A DNA stretch of 22,589 bases from GCA-002722245 sp038154685 (GCA_038154685.1 JAYPYW010000051.1:1-22589), one strand, 5' to 3'. Positions 7,725 through 15,930 are shown, numbered from the stretch's first letter. Made by a program: numbers and translations. The notes: generated by a model from the letters alone, not told the origin.

Positions 7725-8561
7725 ATGATGGAATTCGACAATTTAGATGGTTTTTTAAGTGAGAAAGGCGACAAGATTTTTGATGCCTCTAATCGTGTTT
7801 TAAAATACGGTGACGGACTTTTTGAAACAATCAAATTAGTTGATGGGAAGTTGATGTTTTGGGAAGATCATTATGAAAGATTGGCTAAAGGGATTGAATA
7901 TCTAAAGTTTGATTCAGTAGGGAAAGACGAAGCTTTTTGGAAGAAAGAAATCGAGAAAATCATCGTAAAGAATTATTATAAGCATGCCAGAATTAGGGTG
8001 ATTGCTTTTAGAAATGCGCCTGGTTTATACACTCCTATGGGTAACAGAATTGGTTATTTAATTGAAGGGACTAGATTTGATAAACCTGATTATACTTTTA
8101 ATCCTGACGGAATTTCACTTGGTTTGTTTGAAAACGACCACAAGGCAATGTCACCAGTTAATAACCTCAAAACAACAAGTGCTTTACTTTTTGTTTTAGC
8201 AGGTTCTTACAAAAAGGAGAATGATTTGGGTGATGTAATTGTTTTAAACGCCGCTGGAAGAGTTTGCGAAACGGTATCCTCTAATATTTTTGTGGTTATT
8301 AATGATAAGATCATTACTCCTAGTTTGTCCGAGGGATGTTTGGACGGGGTGATCAGGAAACAAATCATTAAAGCCATTAAGCAAAAGCAATTAGACTTTG
8401 AAGAGCGAGAATTAACAATTGATGAGGTTAGAGCAGCTACAGAAATTTTTACAACAAACTCTATGTCTGGAGTCCAGGGAATCAGCGAATTCGAAGGGAA
8501 AAAGCTCCATAATATTTACGCAAAACAACTTCAGTCGTATTTAGATTTTCTAGTTCATTAA
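7725..8561 (+). CDS. Class IV PLP-dependent aminotransferase/lyase (PabC-like)
   Basis: This fold-type IV PLP enzyme has 278 residues. Motifs are RVLKYGDGLFETI (about 24-36), EDHYERL (about 47-53), a PLP-binding lysine in NNLKTTS (Lys149), the PLP-anchoring ETVSSNIFV (Glu182, Asn187) and EGCLDGVIRK (about 203-212). The group covers aminodeoxychorismate lyase, D-amino acid aminotransferase and branched-chain aminotransferase. The short length and the GDGLFET motif favour a PabC-like or D-amino acid type enzyme over IlvE. The substrate cannot be fixed by eye. Two adjacent ATG codons (7725 and 7728) could serve as start. It sits 12 bases after gmhB and ends the 2802-8561 cluster. The next gene has its own promoter. 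Confidence 0.85.
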   Translation: MMEFDNLDGFLSEKGDKIFDASNRVLKYGDGLFETIKLVDGKLMFWEDHYERLAKGIEYLKFDSVGKDEAFWKKEIEKIIVKNYYKHARIRVIAFRNAPGLYTPMGNRIGYLIEGTRFDKPDYTFNPDGISLGLFENDHKAMSPVNNLKTTSALLFVLAGSYKKENDLGDVIVLNAAGRVCETVSSNIFVVINDKIITPSLSEGCLDGVIRKQIIKAIKQKQLDFEERELTIDEVRAATEIFTTNSMSGVQGISEFEGKKLHNIYAKQLQSYLDFLVH

Positions 8562-8624
8562 ATTGAATGGTTTATTTCCTTAATTATAAGTCTTTTAAAT
8601 AGACTGATTTTCCCTTTTTTTTCT

Positions 8625-8632
8625 ACTTTTGT
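8625..8632 (+). promoter_or_regulatory. Bacteroidota -7 promoter element (TACTTTTG)
   Basis: TACTTTTG is an exact match to the TAnnTTTG -7 consensus used by the Bacteroidota primary sigma factor. It lies 26 bases before the ATG at 8659, in the 97-base spacer after the aminotransferase. I could not find a convincing -33 TTTG/TTG at the usual distance, so the call rests on the -7 element and its placement. Confidence 0.55.
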
Positions 8633-8658
8633 GGGCGCTCGAATAATAGGATACAATT

Positions 8659-9627
8659 ATGAGACTTAATCAGTTAGCAAAGAAAGTAGGTAAGCCATAT
8701 ACACGTGTTGAAAAATACATCCGTAAAGATTTAAAAATTGAAGGGATCGATGGTCCTAACTCAAAGGTTGATCAAGAGGTTGTAGATAAGGTTGTTTACA
8801 AGTTTGGTTTGGCGCCTGAAGTAACTGAGGAGAAGCCTAAAGCAAGGTTGGAAACGATTGAGGCAAAACCTGCTGAAATTTCACCAGAAGAAAGAGGTTT
8901 AGATGAAATCCAATTAGAGGCTGCAACTCCTGCTGAATCTGTTGTTCCAAACCTTGAAGGTTTAGGGGCTAATAAAGAAGAAGTAGAGGAGGAAGCTTCA
9001 AAAGAAGAAGAGACTGTTGCAGAAGAATCTAATGATAATTCGGAAGTTGAGGTTGAAACTGTCGCTGAAGTGAAAGAAGATAAAGTAATCGCTCAAACTG
9101 TTGAAACTGAGGAAACTGTTTTACACCTTGATGAAGAGGGTACTATTGTAGCTCCAAAAGTTGAATTAGAAGGGATTACAGTTAGAGGTAAAATAGATAT
9201 TCCTGGTGTTACCGACGTTGTTGAAGAGGAAGAGGTTGAAGTAGAATTAACTCCAGAGCAAGAAGCTGAGTTAAAAGCCGAGGAAGAGGCAAAAGCAGAG
9301 GCTGCAAAAAAGAGAGAGGAGGAAAGAAGAAAGAAGATAGATGAAGAAGCTGCTAAGGCTGCTGCTTACAAAGCAAAAAAGGAAAAAGAGGAACAAGAGA
9401 GACTTAGAAAAAAGATAGATGAGGAGAAGAAAAGAAAGCGTGAAGAGGGTAAGAAACACTATTTAAATCAAGTTCAACAAGCTCCTAAAGGAAATAAGTC
9501 TAAAAAGAAAAAAAGCAAAGCTGCTGCAGAAGCTGAAGAAAACAAAGCTTTTGAAACGAAAGAAAAGTACGCTAAAACTGAAAATATGACTACTTGGCAA
9601 AAGATTGTTAGGTGGTTTAATACTTAA
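8659..9627 (+). CDS. Highly charged protein resembling only the N-terminal extension of IF-2
   Basis: The 322 residues have three parts. The N-terminus (about 1-50: MRLNQLAKKVGKPYTRVEKY, then a KxxGIDGPNSKVDQEVV-type segment) looks like the small helical IF2_N domain at the start of bacterial initiation factor 2. An acidic linker of Glu/Ala/Val follows (about 60-200) and contains LEGITVRGKIDIPG (about 169-182), like linker motifs I recall from Bacteroidota IF-2. Then comes a long charged helix rich in Glu, Lys, Arg and Ala (about 200-270, probable coiled coil or single alpha-helix), a Lys-rich patch (NKSKKKKSKAAAEAEE) and a short amphipathic end (TTWQKIVRWFNT). There is no GTP-binding domain, so it is not infB itself. 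It is monocistronic, with its own -7 element and a terminator just after it. The function is unknown to me. The IF2_N likeness is by eye. Confidence 0.75.
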   Translation: MRLNQLAKKVGKPYTRVEKYIRKDLKIEGIDGPNSKVDQEVVDKVVYKFGLAPEVTEEKPKARLETIEAKPAEISPEERGLDEIQLEAATPAESVVPNLEGLGANKEEVEEEASKEEETVAEESNDNSEVEVETVAEVKEDKVIAQTVETEETVLHLDEEGTIVAPKVELEGITVRGKIDIPGVTDVVEEEEVEVELTPEQEAELKAEEEAKAEAAKKREEERRKKIDEEAAKAAAYKAKKEKEEQERLRKKIDEEKKRKREEGKKHYLNQVQQAPKGNKSKKKKSKAAAEAEENKAFETKEKYAKTENMTTWQKIVRWFNT

Positions 9628-9650
9628 GACTTGTTTGGAAAATATTTTAC

Positions 9651-9678
9651 AAGGGTAGGTTTTAGCCTGCCCTTTTTT
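9651..9678 (+). terminator. Intrinsic terminator after the IF2_N-like gene
   Basis: A 9-bp stem (AAGGGTAGG 9651-9659 with CCTGCCCTT 9666-9674, one G-U pair) and a 6-base loop are followed by T through 9678. It ends only 12 bases before the ATG of the M20 peptidase at 9691, leaving almost no room for a separate promoter. That gene may depend on read-through or on a promoter overlapping the hairpin. Confidence 0.82.
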
Positions 9679-9690
9679 ATTCCGCCTATT

Positions 9691-11114
9691 ATGAGAAAAT
9701 TAATTGTCTTTTTATTTTTGCTTTCCGGCGCTCTCAACGCCCAAGAATTCAAATTCAAAAACGCTGGAGAACAATCTAACATTCCAGAACTCCTCAGCCA
9801 ATACATTCAAAAAGCTTCGGTGTCAGGCAATGAAAAAAACGCAGGAGATTGGATAAAAGGAATTTGTCAGCAAAACGGTTTGTTCATAACCGATATGGGT
9901 AGCGCAAATGGGAATTACAATTTTGCAGCTTCAGTTAGAAGTCTGAATGAAGGATTACCAAACATTATTTTCTTAAATCACATTGATGTAGTGCCTGTTG
10001 GAGATTCTGCTAAATGGAAATACCCTCCTTTTGAAGGAAGAATCTCAGATGGTGAAGTGTGGGGGAGAGGAGCATTTGATAATAAAGGGGCGGCTGTTGT
10101 TCAATTAGCTTCAATAATTCAAGCAGCAAGAACTTTCGAAAAGCAAAAAGATTTACCTTTTAATGTGACATTTTTAGCAGTTTCATGTGAAGAAACACAA
10201 TGTGATGGTGGAGTAAAGTATGTTGTAGAAAACCATTTAAAGGAATTAAGTCCTGCTGTTGTTATTGGTGAGGGACCTCCTGGCTTGAAAGGAATTGTAG
10301 AGGCAGATACAACTTTGCCGCTTTTTGGGATTTCGATAGCGCATAAAAGAGGTTTGTGGTTGTAGTGGGAAGTGGTAGTGCTAACTTCTGGGCACGGATC
10401 GACAGCTCCTTTATCTTANNNNNNNNNNNNNNTTCAAAAATGGATATGTTTATCGCTTTGAATAATGTTGTAACAGAAGGTCATCCAACTATTTTTACAG
10501 ATGTTAATACACAATTATTAAAGGATTTAGGTAAAGTAGAAAAAGGAATAAAAGCTTCAGCCTTAAAACATCCTCATGCATACAAGTCTGTATTAATTCC
10601 TAAGTTAAGAGAGCGTCCAGAGGTGTTTTCACTTTTATCCAATACAATCACTTTAACCAGTCTGAAAAGTGAAACTAACATTGTTAATTTAATCCCTGGT
10701 AAGATTACAGCATTGTTGGATTGTAGATTATTACCAGAGACGGATAGAGATGAGTTTTTAGCAGATTTTAAAAAGCGATTAAAAAACGACTCTATTAAAG
10801 TTACTGTTGTTAACGAGATGCCTCCAATGGCTCCGTCTAGTGATACATCAGTTTATTACAGAAGCTTGGAGAAAGCAATTGCGAAAAAATACCCAGAGGC
10901 TTACATTATGCCGATGATGATGCCAAACTTTAATGATGTAGGCATCTTTAGATCAAAAGGAATTACATGCTATTCGTCTTTCCCAATTATGCTTGATTTG
11001 GATCATATGAAACACATTCATAATTATGATGAATCTATTCCTGTTGCTCCATTAGAAAAGGGGAAAGAAACCTATGATGAGTTTGTTTTGGAGTTAATGA
11101 ATATTAAAAATTAA
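9691..11114 (+). CDS. Secreted M20 family metallopeptidase, interrupted by an in-frame TAG and an assembly gap
   Basis: This is an M20 (carboxypeptidase CPS1/PM20D1-like) dizinc hydrolase of about 474 residues. The signal peptide is MRKLIVFLFLLSGALNAQ. Metal-site residues are visible: FLNHIDVVP (His97, Asp99), GRGAFDNKG (Asp130), SCEET (catalytic Glu167, metal Glu168) and GEGPPG (Glu194). The C-terminal part has the dimerisation-domain region and a closing LDHMKHIHNYDE histidine motif. The frame meets TAG at 10363-10365, yet the same frame then encodes the family motif GHGSTAP (10390-10410), so this is a nonsense codon and not a frameshift. After the 14 N the reading frame differs by one, so the true gap length must be 12, 15, 18 and so on. 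Sequencing error beside the gap is likelier than true decay, since the rest is intact. The 3' end overlaps the convergent porin gene by 11 bases. Confidence 0.85.
10419..10432. other. Assembly gap (14 N) inside the M20 peptidase
   Basis: Fourteen undetermined bases follow GHGSTAPLS and precede SKMDMFIALNN. The flanking halves of the peptidase are out of frame by one across this gap, so the N count is an estimate and cannot be the exact length. Confidence 0.99.
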
Positions 11115-12480
11115 TATTCATAATCAGATTTATTTGATGGAAATTGGTTTTATTAAAAGCTTTAGCAGCAGTTAATTCTTGTTTGTCGATGTCTTGTCGG
11201 TAGATGTATAATAAGTCTAATTCTAGTCCTTTTAATTTACCTTCGAAATTGTAGTCGATTTCAAAAACAGTATGGAAGCAATCTCTAATACCATATTTGT
11301 TATTTACATAATCGGTTTCTTTAGCTGCATCTAAATAGCTAAAAATCATGTCAAATTCTAATTCTTTTCTTTTTTTAGGTTTATATTTTGCGCTGACGTT
11401 GGCAATTTTTGATTTGCCTAATCCTTCAACTCTTGATCGTGTAATAGAGGTGTAAAAGGATTCTCTCCCGAGTTCTTTTGGAAATAAAAAACGACCTGTT
11501 CCGAACATTGATGTAAAGGAGGTGGCTAATGTTAATTGATCATTTTCTCTTTGAATTTTAGAACTAAATACGTTGGATTTGTTGTCCGGAAAGATGTAAT
11601 GATTAGTTTCAGATAATCGGCTTTGAAAATTATGAGCAAATTGATGAACGCTAATTACTCCTAATTTCCATTTCTGGTATTTATATTCAATTTGTGCCCA
11701 ATTCAAATTGAAAACCTTATCTAGGTAGTAATTCCATAGATTGATCTTTAATCCTTTATTCTTGTAACTCAATTCCTGCCCTAAAATAAAGTGAGTGTTT
11801 AAATGTCCTAAATAATCAGACTTATCACCACTTGCGGAAAAGCCATTTCCGTTTAAGCCAATAGCTTCATTCATTTGAAACCATTCAACGGTAGATCTTG
11901 GTGAAACACCGTGCAAAAGAATGGTTTGAGCCCTTAAAGATTTAGTGATTCCGAAATTTCCATGAAATCCTTCAAAGGCAAATGCTTTCATTCGACTATC
12001 TCTTTGGTTAATAAGTGGTGTTTTGTCGATTGGAATTCTTCCGTACCTAACAAATGAATTCTTCCAGGAGTAATGAATAAAAAGTTCTTCCAACCGGTCA
12101 AGATCTGTTTTATTATCTCGGTCGAGTATGTCATATAATTCAACTTCCCATTTAGATCCTCTTCCAACTGTTGGATCAATATTATTAAGATTAGAAGAAA
12201 ATGTTTGGAACGTAAAAATTCCTTTCATTTCAAATTCGAACCCTTTGAAGGGGAGTGATTGATAATGCAGCGACATTCCCATGGCATTAGTCCAATAATC
12301 TTTTAAGGGGCCTTGATTGATGGTGCTCATTAAAAAGTTGCGAAAATGTCCGCTAACATGACCCTTTGAGAAATGCTGGGCAAGATTTAACGTGTCACTG
12401 TAAGTGTGGGTAGAGTCTTGTTTGGCTTGGGAGATAGACCAATAAATGGTTAATAATATTAAAGCCAAAATTTTCTTCAT
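11104..12480 (-). CDS. OprD-like outer-membrane porin
   Basis: This predicted outer-membrane beta-barrel has 458 residues from the ATG complementary to 12478-12480. I chose that start because it gives a clean signal peptide (MKKILALILLTIYWSISQA). An upstream in-frame ATG at 12540 would put 20 unrelated residues in front. The mature protein has alternating hydrophobic/polar strands and the segment RYGRIPIDKTPLINQRDSR followed by an AFAFEGFHG-type stretch, which is close to the OprD-family strand motif (GxxPxxTPLINxxDxR). The C-terminus ends in Phe (MNINF), as expected for BamA-dependent barrels. OprD-type porins let small solutes such as amino acids or organic acids through the outer membrane. 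The cargo here is unknown. It is convergent with and overlaps the M20 peptidase gene, and is divergent from the small gene at 12592. Confidence 0.8.
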   Translation of the reverse strand: MKKILALILLTIYWSISQAKQDSTHTYSDTLNLAQHFSKGHVSGHFRNFLMSTINQGPLKDYWTNAMGMSLHYQSLPFKGFEFEMKGIFTFQTFSSNLNNIDPTVGRGSKWEVELYDILDRDNKTDLDRLEELFIHYSWKNSFVRYGRIPIDKTPLINQRDSRMKAFAFEGFHGNFGITKSLRAQTILLHGVSPRSTVEWFQMNEAIGLNGNGFSASGDKSDYLGHLNTHFILGQELSYKNKGLKINLWNYYLDKVFNLNWAQIEYKYQKWKLGVISVHQFAHNFQSRLSETNHYIFPDNKSNVFSSKIQRENDQLTLATSFTSMFGTGRFLFPKELGRESFYTSITRSRVEGLGKSKIANVSAKYKPKKRKELEFDMIFSYLDAAKETDYVNNKYGIRDCFHTVFEIDYNFEGKLKGLELDLLYIYRQDIDKQELTAAKAFNKTNFHQINLIMNINF

Positions 12481-12553
12481 ACAACAACTTTCCACAAAGA
12501 TAATAGCCGGCAAATTTAAGAAAAGTGATATGGGATACATAAAGAAAATAAAG

Positions 12554-12572
12554 ACCGTAAACTGATTACGGT
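12554..12572. promoter_or_regulatory. Inverted repeat ACCGTAA-N5-TTACGGT between divergent genes
   Basis: A perfect 7-bp inverted repeat (ACCGTAA 12554-12560, TTACGGT 12566-12572) sits in the 111-base spacer between the porin (start 12480, minus) and the orphan gene (start 12592, plus). No run of T follows on the plus strand, so it does not look like a terminator. It could be an operator shared by the two divergent genes or a short RNA hairpin. No direct evidence distinguishes these. Confidence 0.35.
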
Positions 12573-12591
12573 TTGAGAATGTAAGTTTGAT

Positions 12592-12918
12592 ATGAACCTA
12601 AAAAAACAAGTAATGACACATTCGTTTCGCAAAATCAGGGAGTATATAAATGTTAAATCAACAGAGGAGTTTAGTGAAGTTTTAGCTTCATTATCTCCTC
12701 GTTTTTTTAACGATGAGTTTTCAAAAACAAAAGCAGCTTATTTAGTTGATTTTAAACGGTTGCTTCAGCAAGTAGATCAAGATTTCCATTATGTTTGGGT
12801 ATTAAAGCAAGAAAAATATGCTTTTCAATTAAGATGGAAAGAAAGTGTTTTAAAAGCCCATTTAGATTTGCTTTTGAAAATGATTCCTACCGAGTATCAA
12901 GTTAAGAAAGCAGTTTGA
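12592..12918 (+). CDS. Small protein of unrecognised family upstream of patatin
   Basis: I recognise no family in these 108 residues. The protein looks soluble, basic and largely helical. It has no signal peptide or membrane segment, and is rich in Lys, Phe and Leu with a Tyr/Trp cluster in the middle (DFHYVWVLKQEKYAFQLRW). A later ATG (codon 8, MTHSFRKIREYI) is an alternative start. It ends 41 bases before the patatin-like gene in the same direction, so the two may share a transcript. Codon use resembles its neighbours, which suggests that it is a real native gene. Confidence 0.65.
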   Translation: MNLKKQVMTHSFRKIREYINVKSTEEFSEVLASLSPRFFNDEFSKTKAAYLVDFKRLLQQVDQDFHYVWVLKQEKYAFQLRWKESVLKAHLDLLLKMIPTEYQVKKAV

Positions 12919-12959
12919 AGTTTGACGTGTACCTTTTGAAATTGGGTTAATTTTACTGT

Positions 12960-13973
12960 ATGATCAGAGTTTTAACCATCGATGGAGGAGGGATTAGAGG
13001 AATTCTTCCGGGACAAATTTTAGTTAAGTTAGAAAGGATAATCCAAAAGAAGTTAGGAGATGATTCTGCTAAAATTGGAGATTTCTTTGATATGGTTGCA
13101 GGTACAAGTACGGGTGGTATATTAACAACATTTTTACTTTGCCCTGGAGAGGATGGTAAGGCAAAGTATCCGGCAAAAGAAGCTGTGAGTCTTTATTTGG
13201 AAAAAGGAGATGAGATTTTTCATAAATCGGTTGGAAGAACAATTAAATCCTTAGGAGGGATCGTGGATGAAAAATATTCTTTCAAGAATTTGGAGTCCAT
13301 TTTTAAAGAGAAGTTAGGAGAAGATTTGATGTTATCTGATTTAATTTCCCCTTGTTTAGTTCCTTCATATGACATTGAAAACAGAAGGGCTATGTTTTTT
13401 AATCAAATAGAGGCTGCTAAAAATTCTCATTACAACTTTAAAGTATGGGAGGTAGCAAGAGCCACAAGTGCTGCCCCAACTTATTTTGAACCAAAGCAAA
13501 TATCTAGTCAAACCGGAAATGTCTACAATTTAATCGACGGTGGAGTTTTTGCCAATAATCCAGCGCTTTGTGCTTATGTAGAAACAAGAGAACATATAAA
13601 AAATAAAGAGGGAAGGGGTGCAACAGCGAAAGATATGTTTATGGTTTCTATAGGAACTGGAGCCGTTGAAAGACCTTATTCATACGATAAGGCTAAAAAT
13701 TGGGGTGTGGCAGAATGGTTGAAGCCTATTGTGGATATTATGATGACAGGTTCAGCCGAAACGGTTGATTACCAATTGAAACATATATTTGATTCCGAAG
13801 GTGTAAAGGATCAGTACTATCGAATAGAACCGTCAATTGGAGCTGCGGATACTAGTATTGATGATGTTAGAGCTCAGAATTTACAAGCTTTAAAAATTGC
13901 AGGTGAAAAATCAGCCGAACAGCATCAAAGGGATCTGGAAGATATCGCAGATCAACTGATAAGATTTAGTTAG
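12960..13973 (+). CDS. Patatin-like phospholipase
   Basis: This lipid acyl hydrolase of the patatin family has 337 residues and no signal peptide or membrane helix, so it is probably cytoplasmic. The phosphate/oxyanion loop is DGGGIRG (8-14), the nucleophile elbow GTSTGG carries Ser50, and the catalytic dyad is completed by Asp193 in LIDGGVFANNPA. ARATSAAPTYFEP (about 167-178) is another family block. Length and motifs are complete, so activity is expected. Members range from storage-lipid or membrane phospholipases to effectors of anti-phage systems (CapV in CBASS). No cyclic-nucleotide synthase or other defence gene is nearby, so a housekeeping lipid role is more likely. The last four bases overlap the convergent gene at 13970. 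Confidence 0.93.
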   Translation: MIRVLTIDGGGIRGILPGQILVKLERIIQKKLGDDSAKIGDFFDMVAGTSTGGILTTFLLCPGEDGKAKYPAKEAVSLYLEKGDEIFHKSVGRTIKSLGGIVDEKYSFKNLESIFKEKLGEDLMLSDLISPCLVPSYDIENRRAMFFNQIEAAKNSHYNFKVWEVARATSAAPTYFEPKQISSQTGNVYNLIDGGVFANNPALCAYVETREHIKNKEGRGATAKDMFMVSIGTGAVERPYSYDKAKNWGVAEWLKPIVDIMMTGSAETVDYQLKHIFDSEGVKDQYYRIEPSIGAADTSIDDVRAQNLQALKIAGEKSAEQHQRDLEDIADQLIRFS

Positions 13974-14577
13974 TTTTTCTTGTCCTCGTATTCTCCATCT
14001 TTCCAAGNNNNNNNNNNAGGAAGTTATTTGCAGGTAGTTGCCCAGCGGAATATAATCGAGCTTTTTCCTTATCCAACATGTGGGTTTGGTTACCGGCGGC
14101 ACCTAATTGAAGGTTTAGCGCGTGTTCTCTTAGAAGTCCGTGATCAAGATTTTTCTTAGCTCTAGCTAAATCACTGTCCTTTACGTTTTCATCTAGGAAT
14201 GCTTGTTTAAATTGCTCATAGCTCGGCCATACTTTAATTGTGGTTTGTGAAAGTTCAACAGTATCCCTTGATAAAATTTGAATTAAAGAGTATTGTTTAC
14301 TCTCTAAGGTGTCCGAAATTACGTATTCCTCTCTTTGGTATCCTACGCTAGAAAAGACAAGCGTGTCACCAGTTTTTGCAACGATACTGTAAAAACCAGA
14401 ATAATCACCAGTAGTACCTGTGTAATTACCTTTTATAAGAACATTAACGAATGGAATTGGTTTTAAACTGTCGTTGGTTACTGTTACTCCCGTGATTTTT
14501 ACAACGTTTTTAGGCTTGTTAGATTGTGAATATGCAAGCATTGGAATAAGGGATAATAACAGGACAATTGTTCTCAT
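13970..14577 (-). CDS. Secreted protein with carboxypeptidase-regulatory-like domain, interrupted by assembly gap
   Basis: After a signal peptide (MRTIVLLLSLIPMLAYSQ), residues 27-105 form a CarboxypepD_reg-like beta-sandwich: VKITGVTVTNDSLKPIPFVN, then a GTTGDYSGFYSI segment and GDTLVFSSVGYQ. This is the domain that also opens TonB-dependent receptors. A helical segment follows, with LREHALNLQLGAAGN near 148-162, and the protein stops near residue 200, so there is no receptor barrel. Ten N at 14008-14017 cut the C-terminus. One frame across the gap would end in KMENTRTRKTN. The frame ending at 13970 instead gives WKDGEYEDKKN, which I judge the true end because its acidic, aromatic character fits a soluble C-terminus after PANNFL. 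That requires a gap of 8, 11 or 14 bases. Its role is unknown. It is divergent from the chitinase. Confidence 0.78.
14008..14017. other. Assembly gap (10 N) inside the carboxypeptidase-regulatory-like gene
   Basis: Ten undetermined bases interrupt the last 20 or so codons of the minus-strand gene. As with the first gap, the likely frames on the two sides differ by one, so the N count is not the real length. Confidence 0.99.
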
Positions 14578-14613
14578 ATGGTAAAAATATTTTTTAAAAA
14601 TACAACTTAACTG

Positions 14614-14626
14614 CCTTAATTTAAGG
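14614..14626. promoter_or_regulatory. Palindrome CCTTAA-T-TTAAGG in the divergent spacer before the chitinase
   Basis: The 169-base spacer 14578-14746 separates the minus-strand secreted protein from the chitinase and has no gene. It holds a perfect 6-bp palindrome (14614-14626), very AT-rich flanks, and TAAATTTA (one mismatch to the -7 consensus) close to the chitinase ATG. Regulation of chitinase genes is expected, but nothing here proves that the palindrome is the site. Confidence 0.25.
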
Positions 14627-14746
14627 GGTTTTAGAATAATTATATAAAATTAACACTTGTCCGGTCCAGTACTAGTCTTGATTTGAAAATTGACATCTAT
14701 GAAGAACCTTTTTATAATTGCTCAAACCCTATTAAATTTATAAGAC

Positions 14747-15922
14747 ATGAAAAAGTTATTTACATTACTACTATTTGCATTTACATTAAACTCATTTGCT
14801 TTCAAAGTTGTTGGTTACCTACCAACTTACAGGTTTGCAACGTTTAATGCTATTGATTATTCTAAGTTAACGCATGTTTGTGTTTCGTTTGCTAATCCTG
14901 GGATAGATGGAGAGTTTTCTATGTCAGTTAATCCAGCTCCTGTAATTAGCAAAGCTCATTCCGAAGGTTGTGAGGTGTTTCTAAGTTTTGGTGGAGGCGG
15001 TTTATCTGCTTTTGTTGAGGGTATTTATGAAGAGGAAACCAAAGCGGAGAATAGAACGGAGTTCGTTCAGAAATTAATGAACTATGCTAGAGAGCTAAAT
15101 GTAGATGGACTTGATTGTGATTTGGAAGGAGATATGGTGAGAATGTCTACTTACGATGATTTTGTGATTGAATTAATTGATTCAGCACATGCTGCTGGGA
15201 TGGAAGTTAGTTGTGCAGTTGCAAAATGGACAGGTTCATCAATGAGTAACTCTACAGTAGCAGCTTTTGATTTCATAAACACAATGTCTTATGATAAAAC
15301 TGGTCCTTGGTCTGGTCCAGGTCAACACTCCCCAATGTCTCAAGCAGTTTCCGAATTTTCATATTGGCAAGGTAAAACAGCTGATAAATCAAATTTAGTA
15401 ATAGGTTTACCTTTTTACGGATATGAATTTAAAAGTGGTGAAACACCAGCTTGGACTTGGGATCAAATTGTGAATACATATCCGGATAGTTTATATCAGG
15501 ATGAGATTAATACAGGAGATGGGATTCTTTATTACAATGGAATTACAACAATTCAAGAAAAGGTAGCTTACGCAAAAGAAAATGGTGCAGGAGGAGTTAT
15601 GATTTGGGAGCTAGGCCAAGACGATTTTGGAAGTCATTCACTATTGAAAGTAATCGATGATGAGATTAAAGGAGTGTCCTCTGTTGCTGGAGTTGATGAG
15701 CTAGATGTTAAAGTTTATCCTAACCCGGCTTCAAATGAAGTGTTTATTGATTTGGAAGGAGTTTACAGTTATCAAATAATGAGCCTTAATGGGAAGGTTG
15801 TATCTGTAGGAAATGATGTTACGACTAATTCAATTGATTTATCGTCTTTAAATTCAGGAGTTTATTTCCTTCAATTAAATCAGAAAAGTGAAGTGGCTAC
15901 GGTTAAACTAGTTAAAAAGTAA
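14747..15922 (+). CDS. Secreted GH18 chitinase with type IX secretion C-terminal domain
   Basis: This glycoside hydrolase family 18 enzyme has 391 residues and probably hydrolyses beta-1,4 bonds of chitin or related GlcNAc polymers. The signal peptide (about 1-18) is followed by a TIM barrel beginning KVVGYLPTYRF. The family signature DxxDxDxE is present as DGLDCDLEG with Asp120, Asp123, Asp125 and the catalytic acid Glu127. MSYD (180-183) and the closing MIWELGQDD (285-293) are the usual downstream substrate-site elements. Residues about 318-391 form a T9SS type A sorting domain (VYPNPASNEVFIDL ... SLNGKVV ... LNSGVYFLQL ... VKLVKK), so the enzyme should cross the outer membrane through the Por machinery and be released or anchored. 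The ROK kinase follows 20 bases later. Confidence 0.95.
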   Translation: MKKLFTLLLFAFTLNSFAFKVVGYLPTYRFATFNAIDYSKLTHVCVSFANPGIDGEFSMSVNPAPVISKAHSEGCEVFLSFGGGGLSAFVEGIYEEETKAENRTEFVQKLMNYARELNVDGLDCDLEGDMVRMSTYDDFVIELIDSAHAAGMEVSCAVAKWTGSSMSNSTVAAFDFINTMSYDKTGPWSGPGQHSPMSQAVSEFSYWQGKTADKSNLVIGLPFYGYEFKSGETPAWTWDQIVNTYPDSLYQDEINTGDGILYYNGITTIQEKVAYAKENGAGGVMIWELGQDDFGSHSLLKVIDDEIKGVSSVAGVDELDVKVYPNPASNEVFIDLEGVYSYQIMSLNGKVVSVGNDVTTNSIDLSSLNSGVYFLQLNQKSEVATVKLVKK

Positions 15923-15930
15923 AAAAATGC

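Noticed and set aside
8590..8606. AGTCT...AGACT hairpin followed by T-rich sequence as a terminator for the aminotransferase gene
   Set aside because: The stem is only 5 A/T-heavy pairs and the T-run begins several bases later, overlapping the next promoter. It is too weak to call.
9271..9459. A Phe/Leu/Ser-rich open frame on the minus strand
   Set aside because: It is the antisense of the Glu/Lys-rich coding region at 8659-9627, where AAG/GAG codons read as Leu/Phe/Ser on the other strand.
10363..10365. TAG read as a recoded amino acid (for example pyrrolysine) in the M20 peptidase
   Set aside because: No recoding genes or downstream structure are visible, the family has no such residue, and the codon is about 55 bases from an assembly gap, so an error or nonsense mutation is far more likely.
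12960..13973. Patatin as the effector of a CBASS anti-phage system
   Set aside because: No CD-NTase, HORMA/TRIP13 or Cap2/Cap3-like gene lies on either side. The neighbours are an orphan gene and a secreted domain protein.
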